DNA from: Actinocatenispora sp963815125 | GTDB taxonomy: Bacteria > Actinomycetota > Actinomycetes > Mycobacteriales > Micromonosporaceae | Direction of reading: 5' to 3' | Length of the DNA stretch: 64,000 nucleotides | Assembly (NCBI GenBank): GCA_963815125.1 | Contig: CAWFFM010000001.1 | Location: 124,001 to 188,000, forward strand | Shown: one piece after another, positions 24,730-34,169 of the stretch | How positions within the stretch are numbered: the first letter of the stretch is position 1 | How the letters are laid out: each line of letters opens with the position of its first letter | The notes under the pieces: generated by a model | The model's database searches: none | The model's input: the letters and a program-made list of their open reading frames with translations, nothing else | What the model was told of the DNA's origin: nothing | Translations under genes and position numbers: made by a program

Positions 24730-25854
24730 TCAATGTTCCGGTTTGGCCTCAATCCGGCCACCTGTGGTCAGATCCATCCGGGCCTCGGGGTCGCTGCCCG
24801 GCCCGGTCGAACGCAGGTACATCCGCTGCGGGTCCAGATGCGCCGCGATCCCGGCCCGTTCCAGCTCGATGGCCACCCGGCGGCGCAGCTCACGACCGAC
24901 CTTCCACTGCGAGCCGGACACCGTCTTGGCCTGCATCCGGACCGCCAGCCCGTCCCGGGTGAGCTGCTGGACGCCGACCACCGTCGGTGGTTCCAGGAAG
25001 TCCGCCGCCCACTCCTCGTCGGTACCCAGTTCCTCGCCGACCCGTTGCAGTGCCTCGGTGGCGGCCTGTACGGAGGTCCCGTACGGCAGCGGCACCTCGA
25101 TCACCGACATTGCCCAGCTCTGGCTGTGGTTGCCGACCCGGACGACCTCACCGTTGCGGATGTACCACAGCACCCCGTCCATGTCACGCACCGTGGTGAT
25201 CCGTAGGCCGACCGCCTCGACGGTTCCGGTCGCCTCGCCCACGTCGACGATGTCACCGACCCCGTACTGGTCCTCCAGCAGCATGAACATGCCGGAGATG
25301 ACGTCGCGTACGAGCGACTGCGCGCCGAAGCCCAGCGCCACTCCGGCGATGCCGGCGCTGGCCAGCAGCGGCGCGAGGTCCAGTCCCAGTTCGGCGAGGA
25401 TCATCATGGCGGCGATCGTGAAGATCAGGATCGACACGATGTTGCGCAGTACCGAGCCGATGGTGGCGGCACGCTGCCGGCGTCGTTCGCTGAGCAGGCC
25501 ACCGCTGTCCCAGATCGAGCTGTTGACCCGTTCCTTGAGCGGGCGCAGCAGCGCCGGGGTGCCCTCCTCGCTGCGGGCCCGGGTCATCCGGCGGATCATC
25601 CGGTGCATCACCCAGCGGACGATCAGGGCGATGCCCACGATCAGCAGGATCCGGAAGGGTTTGACCAGCAGCCACTCGCTGCTGGCCGCCAGCCAACCCC
25701 ACTGTTCGCTGTGTCCGGTCCAGTTCCAGACCGTCTGGCAGAACGAGCTGGGATCGTCGGCGCAGGTGGGTTTGCCGCTCAGGTCCACGTTGAACAGTGG
25801 ACCGGCGAGGGCCGGATGCGGCAGCGAACCCGCGGCGTCGGTCAACAAGTGCAC
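24730..25854 (-). CDS. MscS-type mechanosensitive ion channel
   Basis: Integral membrane protein of 374 residues that opens under membrane tension and protects against hypo-osmotic shock. Helices lie near residues 62-82 (LLVKPFRILLIVGIALIVRW) and 132-155. The pore-lining TM3 with its Ala/Gly pattern is LLASAGIAGVALGFGAQSLVRDVISG. The beta domain follows (YGVGDIVDVGEATGTVEAVGLRITTVRDMDGVLWYIRNGEV), then an alpha/beta domain. The GTG start (25852-25854) lies close to AGAAGAG; a TTG three codons later is possible. Divergent from the HNH gene. Confidence 0.92.
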   Translation of the reverse strand: MHLLTDAAGSLPHPALAGPLFNVDLSGKPTCADDPSSFCQTVWNWTGHSEQWGWLAASSEWLLVKPFRILLIVGIALIVRWVMHRMIRRMTRARSEEGTPALLRPLKERVNSSIWDSGGLLSERRRQRAATIGSVLRNIVSILIFTIAAMMILAELGLDLAPLLASAGIAGVALGFGAQSLVRDVISGMFMLLEDQYGVGDIVDVGEATGTVEAVGLRITTVRDMDGVLWYIRNGEVVRVGNHSQSWAMSVIEVPLPYGTSVQAATEALQRVGEELGTDEEWAADFLEPPTVVGVQQLTRDGLAVRMQAKTVSGSQWKVGRELRRRVAIELERAGIAAHLDPQRMYLRSTGPGSDPEARMDLTTGGRIEAKPEH

Positions 25855-26116
25855 CTCTTCTCGTTACCGGATCGCCCGACGGTCGGCAGCACCGGTGGAC
25901 CGTACCGTGACTGGAACCACGGTCCCGCGCTGGCGGGTCGGTGGGTCGCAGATCGGCCGGATGGTGTACGCATCGCTGCCGCGAGATGTCCCCCTGTCCG
26001 GTAGTTGACGCCGCCGATCCCTTCCCCGTACCGGGACAGAAAGGGCATGCTCTGAATTAGTACGTGCATCTTGGCGGCTGGTCGGAGAGGATGAGCGCGG
26101 GACGGGAGGTGGGGCG

Positions 26117-26677
26117 ATGTCCGGGTTACGGCCCTCCACCAGTTACGGAGCGTTGGTACTCAACGCCACGTACGAGCCGTTGTGTGTCGTGTCGGTCCGC
26201 CGGGCCGCGGTTCTGGTACTCGCGGCGAAGGCCATCGCGGTACGCGACGGCGACGGTTTCCTGCACAGTGCGCGACAGTCGATGCCGACCCCGAGCGTGG
26301 TACGGCTGACCCGGTTCGTCCGGGTGCCCTACCGGGCGCAGGTGGGCATGACCCGCCGCGCGGTGTTCGCCCGGGACGGCTGGTGCTGTGTGTACTGCCG
26401 GGGGCCGGCCGAGACGATCGACCACGTGGTGCCGCGCAGCCGGGGCGGCCCGCACTGCTGGGAGAACGTGGTCGCCGCGTGCGCCCGGTGCAACCACCGC
26501 AAGGGCGACCGGACGCTGGCCGAGATGGGCTGGCGGCTACCGATCCCGCCGGCCGTACCCTCCGGCGCCGCCTGGCGGGTCCTCGGCCACCGCGCGCCGG
26601 ACCCGCGCTGGTCGTCCTGGCTGGGCATGGACGACATCGCCGCCGACCCGTTGACGTTGGGCGAGGCGACCGCCTGA
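26117..26677 (+). CDS. HNH endonuclease family protein
   Basis: Protein of 186 residues. The N-terminal segment ALVLNATYEPLCVVSVRRAAVLVLAAKA is typical of the actinobacterial HNH family. The nuclease core is RRAVFARDGWCCVYCRGPAETIDHVVPRSRGGPHCWENVVAACARCNHRKGDR, with two Cys-x2-Cys pairs binding zinc and the His of DHVVPR as catalytic base. ATG 26117 follows GGGAGGTGGGGCG. These small chromosomal HNH proteins are widespread and not tied to a restriction system; no methylase is adjacent. Confidence 0.92.
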   Translation: MSGLRPSTSYGALVLNATYEPLCVVSVRRAAVLVLAAKAIAVRDGDGFLHSARQSMPTPSVVRLTRFVRVPYRAQVGMTRRAVFARDGWCCVYCRGPAETIDHVVPRSRGGPHCWENVVAACARCNHRKGDRTLAEMGWRLPIPPAVPSGAAWRVLGHRAPDPRWSSWLGMDDIAADPLTLGEATA

Positions 26678-26722
26678 AACCGGGCCGGCCGGCGGTGCCG
26701 GCCCCGTCGGTACATTCGCCGG

Positions 26723-27562
26723 ATGGGTGTCCTCCTCGCGCTGTCCGCCGCCGTCGCCTACGGTTTCTCCGACTTCCTCGGCGGATTGCAGTCCCGTCGG
26801 ATCAGCTCGTACGCGGTCGCCGTACTGGCCCAGTGCGCCGCACTGGTCGGCGTGTTCACCGCCGCGGCCCTGGCGCCCGTGCACGGGCTGAGCGCCGCTG
26901 CCCTGGCCTGGGGTGCGCTGTCCGGTATCGGCAGCGGTGCCGGCACCCTCTTCCTGTACCGCGGCCTGGGTTCCGGGCGGATGAGCGTGGTGGCCCCGCT
27001 GTCCGCGGTCGGTTCGGCCGGGTTGCCGGTGGTGGTCGGTGTCGTGTTCGGGGAGCGGCCGTCCTGGCTCGCGGCCGCCGGCATCGTGCTGGCCCTGCCG
27101 GCGGTGGCGTTGATCTCGCGCGGTGAGGAGAAGCTCGGTCCGGAGCCGGCCCGCCGGTCCGGGGTGTGGGACGGGTTGCTGGCCGGTGCCGGGTTCGCAC
27201 TGCTGTTCATCGCGCTCGGCCGGGTGCCGGCGGGCGCCGGGTTGTGGCCACTGGCCGCCGGGCAGGTGGTGTCCACGGGCAGCTTGGCGCTCGCCGCGCT
27301 GGTGACCGGTACGTCGTTGCGCTCGCCGCGTCGGGCCGTCGCCGGTTCGGTGGCGGCCGGCCTGCTGGGTGCCACCGCCACCCTGCTCTACCAGTACGCC
27401 GCGCAGCGCCAACTGCTCGCCGTCGCGGCCGTGCTCACTTCGCTGTACCCGGCGCTGACCGTACTGGCGGCCATGGTCCTGCTGCGCGAGCACATAGGTC
27501 GGGGACAGGCGGTCGGTCTGGTCGCCGCGGCGGCTGCGGTCACCCTCATCACGCTCGGCTGA
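26723..27562 (+). CDS. EamA/DMT-superfamily transporter
   Basis: Integral membrane protein of 279 residues with ten predicted helices formed by two EamA repeats. The first repeat ends near LALPAVALISRG and the second runs from GVWDGLLAGAGFALLFIALGR to the end. The motif PALTVLAAMVLLREHIGRGQAVGLV is typical of repeat 2. It starts 45 bases after the HNH gene. Metabolite efflux is the usual role; the substrate is unknown. It converges with the kynureninase gene with only 16 bases between stops. Confidence 0.9.
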   Translation: MGVLLALSAAVAYGFSDFLGGLQSRRISSYAVAVLAQCAALVGVFTAAALAPVHGLSAAALAWGALSGIGSGAGTLFLYRGLGSGRMSVVAPLSAVGSAGLPVVVGVVFGERPSWLAAAGIVLALPAVALISRGEEKLGPEPARRSGVWDGLLAGAGFALLFIALGRVPAGAGLWPLAAGQVVSTGSLALAALVTGTSLRSPRRAVAGSVAAGLLGATATLLYQYAAQRQLLAVAAVLTSLYPALTVLAAMVLLREHIGRGQAVGLVAAAAAVTLITLG

Positions 27563-27578
27563 CCGGCATCCGCAGCGC

Positions 27579-28853
27579 TCAGGTCACCCTGGCACGGGCC
27601 GTGGGATAGCCGTGGTAGCTGCCGGTCCGCATGATCTCGCGGAGCCGTACGAAAGCCTCATGTACGTCGGCGAACCGGGTATAGAGCGGTGCGAGACCGA
27701 TCCGTAGCCGGTCCGGGGTACGGAAGTCGGGTATCACCCGGTCGTCCTTCCATGCCTGGCAGATCTGCCAGGCCTGCGGGTGGTACAGGGTGACGTGCGC
27801 GCCGCGCCGGGTGGCGTCGCGCGGGCTGGCCAGCGTGAACCCGTACCCGGCGAGCCATTCGTCGAACAGCCGGACCGCGTACGAGGTCAGCGCCATGCCC
27901 TTGGTACGGACCGCGTCGATGCCGGCCTCTGCGGCGATCCGGGCACCGGCCAGCGCGCCGTACTGGGCCAGTACCGGCGGGGTGCCCACCAGGAACCGAC
28001 CGATCCCGTCCGCCGGGGCGTACTCGTCGCCCATCTCGAACTGGTCGGTCTGGCCGAACCAGCCGGCGATCGGCTGCCGCAACCGGGACTGCAGGTCGGC
28101 GCGGACGTACAGGAACGCGGGGGCGCCCGGGCCGCCGTTGAGGTACTTGTACGTGCAGCCCACCGCGAGGTCCGCGCGGGCCGCGCGCAGCGGTACGGGT
28201 ACCGAACCGGCCGAATGGCACAGGTCCCAGAGCACCAGCGCGCCGACCTGATGGGCGCGGCGGGTGATCGCCGGCAGGTCGGCGATGGCGCCGGAGCGGT
28301 ACGCCACGTGCGAGAGCACCACCAGCGCCACATCGGTGTCCAGCGCGTCGGCCACCGCCGCGGTGGACAGCCCGCCGTCGATGTCGGCCCGTACGGTCCG
28401 CAGGGTCAGGCCCTGCTCGGCGGCCAGGGCCTGCAGCACGTACCGGTCGGTCGGGAAGTTGTCCTCGTCGACCACGACGACCGTGCGGTCCGGGCGCGCG
28501 GCCAGTGCCGCCGCCGCCAGTTTGTACAGGTTGACGCTGGTGGAGTCGCTGAGCACGATCTCGCCGGGCGCGGCGTCCAGGACCGGGCCGGCCAGCAGGT
28601 CGCCGACCTGGCGGCCGAGATCCATCCAGCGGTCCCAGCCGCCGATCAGGCCGCTGCCCCATTCGGTCCGCACCGCACGTCCGATGTCGTCCACCGCCGC
28701 CTTCGGCAGCCGACCGAGCGAGTTGCCGTCGAGGTAGATCAGGTCCTCGTCGGCGATGACGAACCGGTCCCGGAACGCGGCGAGCGGGTCGGCGGAATCC
28801 TGTCGGCCGGCCGTGTCCGCAGCGTCACCGGCGGTCCACGAAGTGGTCGTCAT
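27579..28853 (-). CDS. kynU: Kynureninase
   Basis: PLP enzyme of 424 residues that cleaves kynurenine to anthranilate and alanine in tryptophan catabolism. Family marks are IYLDGNSLGRLP near the N terminus, EIVLSDSTSVNLYKL, VVVDEDNFPTDRYVLQAL, LVLWDLCHSAG with the PLP-contacting Asp, and the Schiff-base Lys in CTYKYLNGGPG. I chose ATG 28851-28853 (MTTTSW); ATGs at 28862 and 28865 are possible and the open frame extends to 28955. No other kynurenine-pathway gene is adjacent. Divergent from the amidase, starts 68 bases apart. Confidence 0.93.
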   Translation of the reverse strand: MTTTSWTAGDAADTAGRQDSADPLAAFRDRFVIADEDLIYLDGNSLGRLPKAAVDDIGRAVRTEWGSGLIGGWDRWMDLGRQVGDLLAGPVLDAAPGEIVLSDSTSVNLYKLAAAALAARPDRTVVVVDEDNFPTDRYVLQALAAEQGLTLRTVRADIDGGLSTAAVADALDTDVALVVLSHVAYRSGAIADLPAITRRAHQVGALVLWDLCHSAGSVPVPLRAARADLAVGCTYKYLNGGPGAPAFLYVRADLQSRLRQPIAGWFGQTDQFEMGDEYAPADGIGRFLVGTPPVLAQYGALAGARIAAEAGIDAVRTKGMALTSYAVRLFDEWLAGYGFTLASPRDATRRGAHVTLYHPQAWQICQAWKDDRVIPDFRTPDRLRIGLAPLYTRFADVHEAFVRLREIMRTGSYHGYPTARARVT

Positions 28854-28921
28854 ACTCCACATCATCGCTGATGGCGGGCTCGCCGTCACCCGGTCCACCT
28901 GGGCACCGATACGGTGACCGG

Positions 28922-30397
28922 GTGACCCAACCGTATGAGCTGACCGCTGTGGCACAGGCGGCGGCCATCCGGCGCCGGGAACTGTCGCCGGTCGAACTGG
29001 TCGAGCACTACCTGGACCGGATCGAGGCGTACAACCCGGCGCTGAACGCCTTCGTCACCCAGACCGCGCAGAACGCCCGCGAGCAGGCCAAGCGGGCCGA
29101 GGTCGCCGTCACGATGCGGGAGGCGGGCCTGCCGGCGCTGCACGGGGTGCCGGTGGCGCTCAAGGACCTCACCGCGACAGCCGGGGTACGCACCACGTAC
29201 GGCGCGGTGCCCTACGCCGATCACGTACCCGACACCGACGCACCCGTCGTGGGGCTGCTCCGTCGGGCCGGCACCATCAGCCTGGGCAAGACCGCCACCA
29301 GCGAGTTCGGTACGACCCTGTACACCGAGAACCGGTTGCAGCCGCCGGCGCGCAACCCGTGGCGTACCGACCTGAGTCCCGGTGGCTCCTCCGGCGGTGC
29401 GGCCGTCGCGGTGGCCGCCGGTCTGGTGCCCTTCGCGCAGGGCAGCGACGGGGGCGGCTCGCTGCGGGTACCGGCGGCCCTGTGCGGCCTGGTGGGTGTC
29501 AAACCCAGCCGCGGTCTGGTCCCCGGTGGCGGCGGGTTCGGCCTGGCCAGCGACGGACCGTTGGCCCGTACGGTGGCCGACGCCGCTGCGCTGCTGGACG
29601 CGATGGCGGTGCCGCTGCCCGGCGAGCCGTGGCTGGCACCCCCGGTCCCGCCGGAGGGCTCGTACCTGGCCGCGCTGCGTCGAGAGACCGGCCGGCTGCG
29701 GGTCGCCAGCTACGTGGACCCGCCGCTGTACGACACTGTGCCGCATCCGGACTGCCTGGCCGCCCACCGGCACGCCGGGCTGGTGCTCGAGGCGCTGGGC
29801 CACGAGGTGGTCCAGGTGCCCGGCCCGTACGACCCGGGGCTGCTCGCCGACTTCCGGATCGTGCAGTCCGGTCTGGTCGGTGGCCGGGTGGTCAGCGAGA
29901 ACGCGGCCGAGTTGACGCCGATGACCCGGTGGCTGGCCGAACAGGGCTCCCGGTACTGCGCGCGCGAGGTGTTCGCCGCACAGGCCCGACTCCAGGCGGC
30001 GCTGCGCCGGGCCGCGGCGGCGCTGGCCTGCTACGACCTGGTACTGACACCGACCGTGGCCGCTCCCTCGGTGGCGATCGGACGTTTCGCCGCACTCAGC
30101 CCGCCGGAGGACTTCGACCAGCAGACGGCGTTCTCCCCGTACTGCTCGGTGTACAACCTGTCCGGTCAGCCGGCGGTCAGCGTGCCGGTCGCCGTCACCG
30201 CCACCGGGCTGCCGCTCGCAGTGATGCTCGCCGCGCCGCTGGGCGCCGACGCCCGGCTGCTCGCGGTGGCGGCGGGACTGCAGGAAGCGGCCGGATACGG
30301 GGATCGACACCCGCCCATCTGCGGCAAGCTACCCTCCGCTACCGTGAACCCGATACACGTTCCCTTTGATGCGACGCGAGGGGCGTTGACACTGTGA
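28922..30397 (+). CDS. Amidase (amidase-signature family)
   Basis: Cytosolic hydrolase of 491 residues. The amidase signature is complete: catalytic Lys in GVPVALKDLTATAG, the Gly/Ser-rich block SPGGSSGGAAVAVAAGLVPFAQGSDGGGSLRVPAALCGLVG holding both catalytic serines, then KPSRGLVPGGG. The first 50 residues (AIRRRELSPVELVEHYLDRIEAYNPALNAFVT) are typical. The GTG 28922 choice is based on the family N terminus. It is not followed by gatB or gatC, so it is a stand-alone amidase of unknown substrate. Its stop overlaps the next gene by 4 bases. Confidence 0.92.
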   Translation: MTQPYELTAVAQAAAIRRRELSPVELVEHYLDRIEAYNPALNAFVTQTAQNAREQAKRAEVAVTMREAGLPALHGVPVALKDLTATAGVRTTYGAVPYADHVPDTDAPVVGLLRRAGTISLGKTATSEFGTTLYTENRLQPPARNPWRTDLSPGGSSGGAAVAVAAGLVPFAQGSDGGGSLRVPAALCGLVGVKPSRGLVPGGGGFGLASDGPLARTVADAAALLDAMAVPLPGEPWLAPPVPPEGSYLAALRRETGRLRVASYVDPPLYDTVPHPDCLAAHRHAGLVLEALGHEVVQVPGPYDPGLLADFRIVQSGLVGGRVVSENAAELTPMTRWLAEQGSRYCAREVFAAQARLQAALRRAAAALACYDLVLTPTVAAPSVAIGRFAALSPPEDFDQQTAFSPYCSVYNLSGQPAVSVPVAVTATGLPLAVMLAAPLGADARLLAVAAGLQEAAGYGDRHPPICGKLPSATVNPIHVPFDATRGALTL

Positions 30398-30711
30398 CAG
30401 TCTGGGAAGTTCTGCTCGTCTTCGTCGGGATCCCTGCCGGGGTCTTCCTGCTGATGGCGGCGGCCGTCTACGGCGCGGGTTCGCGTCGTAGCCGACGCTA
30501 CCGTCCGGGCCGGCCGTTCGACTTCGTACCGGTGTGGTTCCTGGCCGCGCCGGAACCGATCATCGGCCTGCCCGAAGAGCCGGCCGACGCGCACGCCACC
30601 GACGCCAGGGCGTTGCCGGCGGGCACCGGGAGCCGCGCGGTCGAGGTGGCCGGTTCGGCACCCACCGGCTCGGTGCACGGGGTCAAGGGAGGCGCAAGTG
30701 GCAGTTGGTGA
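30394..30711 (+). CDS. Small membrane protein resembling aa3-type cytochrome oxidase subunit CtaJ
   Basis: Protein of 105 residues: one N-terminal transmembrane helix (VLLVFVGIPAGVFLLMAAAVY), a basic stretch (SRRSRRYRPG) and the segment PFDFVPVWFLAAPE, then a disordered tail. This layout and the YRPG..(F/W)D..PVWF pattern match the actinobacterial CtaJ-type accessory subunit as I know it, but the assignment rests on short motifs. GTG 30394 overlaps the amidase stop (GTGA), so it is translationally coupled. It precedes the DUF5130 gene, overlapping it by 14 bases. Confidence 0.55.
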   Translation: MTVWEVLLVFVGIPAGVFLLMAAAVYGAGSRRSRRYRPGRPFDFVPVWFLAAPEPIIGLPEEPADAHATDARALPAGTGSRAVEVAGSAPTGSVHGVKGGASGSW

Positions 30712-31189
30712 GGCACAGGTGTCCGACTCGTCGTCCGACATCCGGCCGTCCGGGGTACCGCAGGTGACCGATCACGGTTCGCCGGTACAGACCCCGGTGA
30801 CGCACGGTTCGCTGTACGACGGGATCGCCGCGGGACCGTTCACCGCGAGTCAGCTCGTCCGGCTCGACGAGGCACTGCGTGGCGCAGACCAGGGCGCCGA
30901 GCTGACGTTCAGCGTGTTCGTCGGTGAACTCGAGGGTGCGGACCATCGGGCCGCCGCCTCCGCACTGCACGACCGGATGGACGATCCGGATTCCAGCGTG
31001 CTGATCGCGGTGGCCCCCAACGAGCGGGTGGTGGAGATCGTCACCGGCGCGTTGGCCTCCCGCAAACTGCCCGACCGGATCTGTGCGCTGGCCGCGCTGT
31101 CCATGACGTCCGCGTTCTCCGGTGGCGATCTGGCCGGTGGCCTGGTCACCGGGCTGCGAATGCTCTCCGACCAGGCCCGCGTGCCGTAA
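30698..31189 (+). CDS. DUF5130 family protein
   Basis: Protein of 163 residues with no signal peptide. After a polar N terminus, the conserved part begins HGSLYDGIAAGPFTASQLVRLDEALRGAD and continues LTFSVFVGELEG, VLIAVAPNERVVEIVTGALASRKLPDR and CALAALSMTSAFSGGDLAGGLVTGLRML, a TPM-like alpha/beta pattern found in actinobacterial DUF5130 proteins. GTG 30698 is preceded by GGGAGGCAA. The biochemical role is unknown. Its neighbourhood with PepN and the mycothiol nitroreductase recurs in actinobacteria. Confidence 0.8.
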   Translation: MAVGEAQVSDSSSDIRPSGVPQVTDHGSPVQTPVTHGSLYDGIAAGPFTASQLVRLDEALRGADQGAELTFSVFVGELEGADHRAAASALHDRMDDPDSSVLIAVAPNERVVEIVTGALASRKLPDRICALAALSMTSAFSGGDLAGGLVTGLRMLSDQARVP

Positions 31190-31208
31190 CGGCTGCGCCG
31201 ACGCGTAT

Positions 31209-31248
31209 CGACCCCACCGCCCGGCAGTGCCGGCGAACGGTGGGGTCG
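31209..31248. terminator. Bidirectional terminator hairpin
   Basis: CGACCCCACCG (31209-31219) and CGGTGGGGTCG (31238-31248) form an 11-bp stem; the loop contains a smaller CCGGC/GCCGG hairpin. It lies between the converging DUF5130 and zinc-ribbon genes. Confidence 0.75.
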
Positions 31249-31296
31249 AGTCGTGTACGGATCGGTGTACGGGTCGGCATGTGCCGGACCGGGCGA

Positions 31297-31485
31297 TCAG
31301 CTCATGCTGCGCCGGGGTCGGCCCAGCACGGGACGCGGTGCCACCGGGCCCTCCGGGTCACCGCACTGTGGACATGCCACGAAACCCTGCACGGTGCGGT
31401 ACTGCCGGTCGATGACGACCGACCGGACCTGAAACACCTCGCCGGATCCGAGACACATGCCACACACGTTTGTTGGTGCCGACAT
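31297..31485 (-). CDS. Zinc-ribbon mini-protein
   Basis: Protein of 62 residues starting at ATG 31483-31485 behind AAGGTGAGCGCC. It has two Cys-x2-Cys pairs: CGMCLGSG, which matches the DnaJ-type CxxCxGxG knuckle, and CPQCGDP about 30 residues later, with a short beta-like segment between (VFQVRSVVIDRQYRTVQGFVA). It probably binds one zinc. The role is unknown. It sits downstream of pepN in the same direction. Confidence 0.65.
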   Translation of the reverse strand: MSAPTNVCGMCLGSGEVFQVRSVVIDRQYRTVQGFVACPQCGDPEGPVAPRPVLGRPRRSMS

Positions 31486-31613
31486 GGCGCTCACCTTACT
31501 GCCCTGAGCGCAGAGGTCCAGTGTCGTGACCCGACGTTGTTTCCATCCGAGCATTCGACATGCCGTTGCCGGCCGCGATACGCCAGGTCAGCGCAGCGCG
31601 GCCGGCGTGACGG

Positions 31614-34169
31614 TCAACTGACGGCTGCGTCACAGGAACGGGCGCGCAGGGCGCGCTGGATGCCGTCCTTGCCCTCGGCAACCAACCGGCGCAGTGCCGC
31701 CGGGTGTTCCTGGCCGGTCAACCAGGCATCCGTTGCGGCCACGGTGTCGTCGCCGACCAGCAGCGTCGGGTAGCCGAGTACGGCGAACACCTGGGCGACC
31801 TCGTTGTCGAAACGTTCGTACACCGAGGCGACGTCTGCGAGGTAACGGTCCCGGTACGGGGTCAGCAGCTCCAGCTGTGCGGAGTGCCAGAAACCCTGCA
31901 ACATCGCCCGCTGCAGCCAGTTCGGCAGTTCGGTGTCGGTGGTGATCCGACGCCAGATCTCCGCCTTGCTGTCCGCGTCGGGTCGCAGGGCGCGAGCCAT
32001 CGACGCCTGCCGGGAGCCGCTCGCGGTGTTGTCCGCGGACAGCTCCGCCTCGATCTCCGCCTCCCCGAACACGCCGTGCGCGACCAGCGACTGCACCAGC
32101 TGCCAACGCAGGTCGGTGTCGACCGCAAGTCCGTCCGGTACGCCGTCGCCGGCCAGCCAGCCACGCAGCACGGCCAGATCCGCCCCGTCGCGGGCCAGTG
32201 AGGCGTACTCCTTGGCGAATGCCAGTTGCAGTCCACTGCCCGGTTCGGCGTCGCGCAGGGAATCCGCGGTGGTCCGGGTGAGGATCTCCCGGCCCTCGGC
32301 CTGCCAGGCCGGATCGGCGTACAGGTTGACCGCCTGGCGCGCGGTCCGCAGCAGGATGGTGACCAGGTTGACGTCGGACTCGCCGGGCACCCCGGAGGCG
32401 ACCAGCCGGACGAACTGCCGGGCCGGCAGTTCGGCGTCGCGCAGCATGTCCTGCGCGGCGCTCCAGACCAGACCGCGGGCCAGCGACGAGGTGAAGCTGG
32501 AGATGTGCTCGACGATGGTGTCCATGGACCGTTCGTCGAGCCGGATCTTCGCGTAGGTCAGGTCGTCGTCGTTGACCAGCAGTACGTCTGCGACCGGCTC
32601 GCCGGCCAGTTCGGTGGCCACCGTACGGTCACCGGACACGTCCAGCTCGACCTGCTTACGGCGGGACAGTACGCCGTCGCGCAGGTCGTACAGGCCGATG
32701 GCCAGCCGGTGGGTACGCAGGGTCGGGTAGTCCTTGGGTGCTTCCTGCAGCACCGCCACGCTGCGGTAGTTGCCCGCACCGTCCAGCTCGATCTCCGGTC
32801 GCAGCGTGTTGACCTGCGCGGTGGTCAACCACTGCGAGGCGAAGTCGCGCAGCGGTCGGCCCGACGCCTCCTCCAGCGCGCTCAGCAGATCGTCGAAGGT
32901 CGCGTTGCCCCAGGCGTGCTTCGGGAAGTAGGCGCGCAGCCCCGCCACGAAGGCGTCCCGTCCGACGTAGGCGACGAGCTGCTTGATGATGCTCGCGCCC
33001 TTGGCGTACGTGATGCCGTCGAAGTTGTTCTCCACCGTCTCCACGTCCGGCACGTCCGCGTACACCGGGTGCGTGGTGGGCAGCTGGTCCTGGCCGTAAC
33101 CCCAGCGCTTCCGCAGCGCGAGGAAGGTGGTCCAGGCGTTGGTGTAGCGGGTGTTCTCCGCGTTGGCCCAGTGGCTGGCCCATTCGGCGAACGACTCGTT
33201 CAGCCACAGGTCGTCCCACCAGCGCATGGTGACCAGGTCACCGAACCACATGTGGGCCAGCTCGTGCAGCAGCGTGTTGGCGCGCTGTTCGTACTCGAAG
33301 TCGGTGACCTGCGAGCGGAACAGGTAGTGCTCCTCGGAGATGGTGATGCAGCCGAAGTTCTCCATCGCGCCGGCGTTGTACTCCGGTACGAGCAGCTGGT
33401 CGTACTTGGGCAGCGGGTAGCGCATGCCGAACTGCTCGTGGAAGAAGTCGAAGCCCTGCTTGGTGATGGTGAACATGTCCTCGGCGTCGAGGTACCGGGC
33501 CAGGCTGGCACGGCAGTACACGCCCAGGTCGATGCCGTCGTGGCTGTCCCGTACCTCGTGGTACGGGCCGGCGCAGACCGCGGTGACGTACGTGCTCATC
33601 ACGGCGCCCTCGGCGAAGGTGACGACCTTGTCGAGTTCACGCTCTGTGGTGTCGGCGACCGGGGAGTTGGAGATGACCCGCCAGTGCTTCGGTACGGTCA
33701 CCACGAAGGTGTGCCGCGCCTTGAGGTTCGGCTGGTCGAAGCAGGCGTACACGCGCTGTGCGTCGTTGGTCTCGAACTGGCTGTACAGGTAGATCTCTTT
33801 GTCGACCGGGTCGACGGCGCGGTGCATGCCCTGACCGGAGGTGGAGTAGTTGCACTCCGCCTCGACGACCAGCAGGTTGTCCGCGGCCAGACCGGTGATC
33901 GGCAGGCCCTTCTCCGGCTCGTAGCCGGAAAGCTCGACCGGGCTGCCGTTGAGCGTCGCCGAACGCAGTGTTGCGGCGGAGATCTCCACGAACGTATCGG
34001 CGCCGGGTTCGGCGCACTGGAACCGCACCTCGGTGCGGGAGCTGAAGGTCCGCTCACCCGGATAGCCGGACCCGTCGGTCAGGTCGAGCTCGACGCGGTA
34101 CGTCACCCCGGACAGCAGCCGGGCCCGTTCGTCGGCCTCGGTCCGTGCGAGGTTGTGAATGCCGGGCAA
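31614..34169 (-). CDS. pepN: Aminopeptidase N (M1 family)
   Basis: Zinc metallopeptidase of 851 residues, the usual size for actinobacterial PepN, removing N-terminal residues from peptides in the cytosol. The exopeptidase motif is GAMENFG. The zinc site is His302-Glu303-x3-His306 (HELAHMWFGDL), with the third ligand Glu325 in LNESFAEW. The ERAP1-like C-terminal helical domain fills the last 320 residues. The start is a TTG (34167-34169) behind AAGGAGGACCC, a strong ribosome-binding site that decides this unusual start. Divergent from the mycothiol nitroreductase gene, as in mycobacteria (Rv2467/Rv2466c). Confidence 0.96.
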   Translation of the reverse strand: MPGIHNLARTEADERARLLSGVTYRVELDLTDGSGYPGERTFSSRTEVRFQCAEPGADTFVEISAATLRSATLNGSPVELSGYEPEKGLPITGLAADNLLVVEAECNYSTSGQGMHRAVDPVDKEIYLYSQFETNDAQRVYACFDQPNLKARHTFVVTVPKHWRVISNSPVADTTERELDKVVTFAEGAVMSTYVTAVCAGPYHEVRDSHDGIDLGVYCRASLARYLDAEDMFTITKQGFDFFHEQFGMRYPLPKYDQLLVPEYNAGAMENFGCITISEEHYLFRSQVTDFEYEQRANTLLHELAHMWFGDLVTMRWWDDLWLNESFAEWASHWANAENTRYTNAWTTFLALRKRWGYGQDQLPTTHPVYADVPDVETVENNFDGITYAKGASIIKQLVAYVGRDAFVAGLRAYFPKHAWGNATFDDLLSALEEASGRPLRDFASQWLTTAQVNTLRPEIELDGAGNYRSVAVLQEAPKDYPTLRTHRLAIGLYDLRDGVLSRRKQVELDVSGDRTVATELAGEPVADVLLVNDDDLTYAKIRLDERSMDTIVEHISSFTSSLARGLVWSAAQDMLRDAELPARQFVRLVASGVPGESDVNLVTILLRTARQAVNLYADPAWQAEGREILTRTTADSLRDAEPGSGLQLAFAKEYASLARDGADLAVLRGWLAGDGVPDGLAVDTDLRWQLVQSLVAHGVFGEAEIEAELSADNTASGSRQASMARALRPDADSKAEIWRRITTDTELPNWLQRAMLQGFWHSAQLELLTPYRDRYLADVASVYERFDNEVAQVFAVLGYPTLLVGDDTVAATDAWLTGQEHPAALRRLVAEGKDGIQRALRARSCDAAVS

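Noticed and set aside
26117..26677. HNH gene considered as part of a restriction or anti-phage system
   Set aside because: No methylase, helicase or other defence gene is adjacent, and this HNH family is widespread as a stand-alone chromosomal gene.
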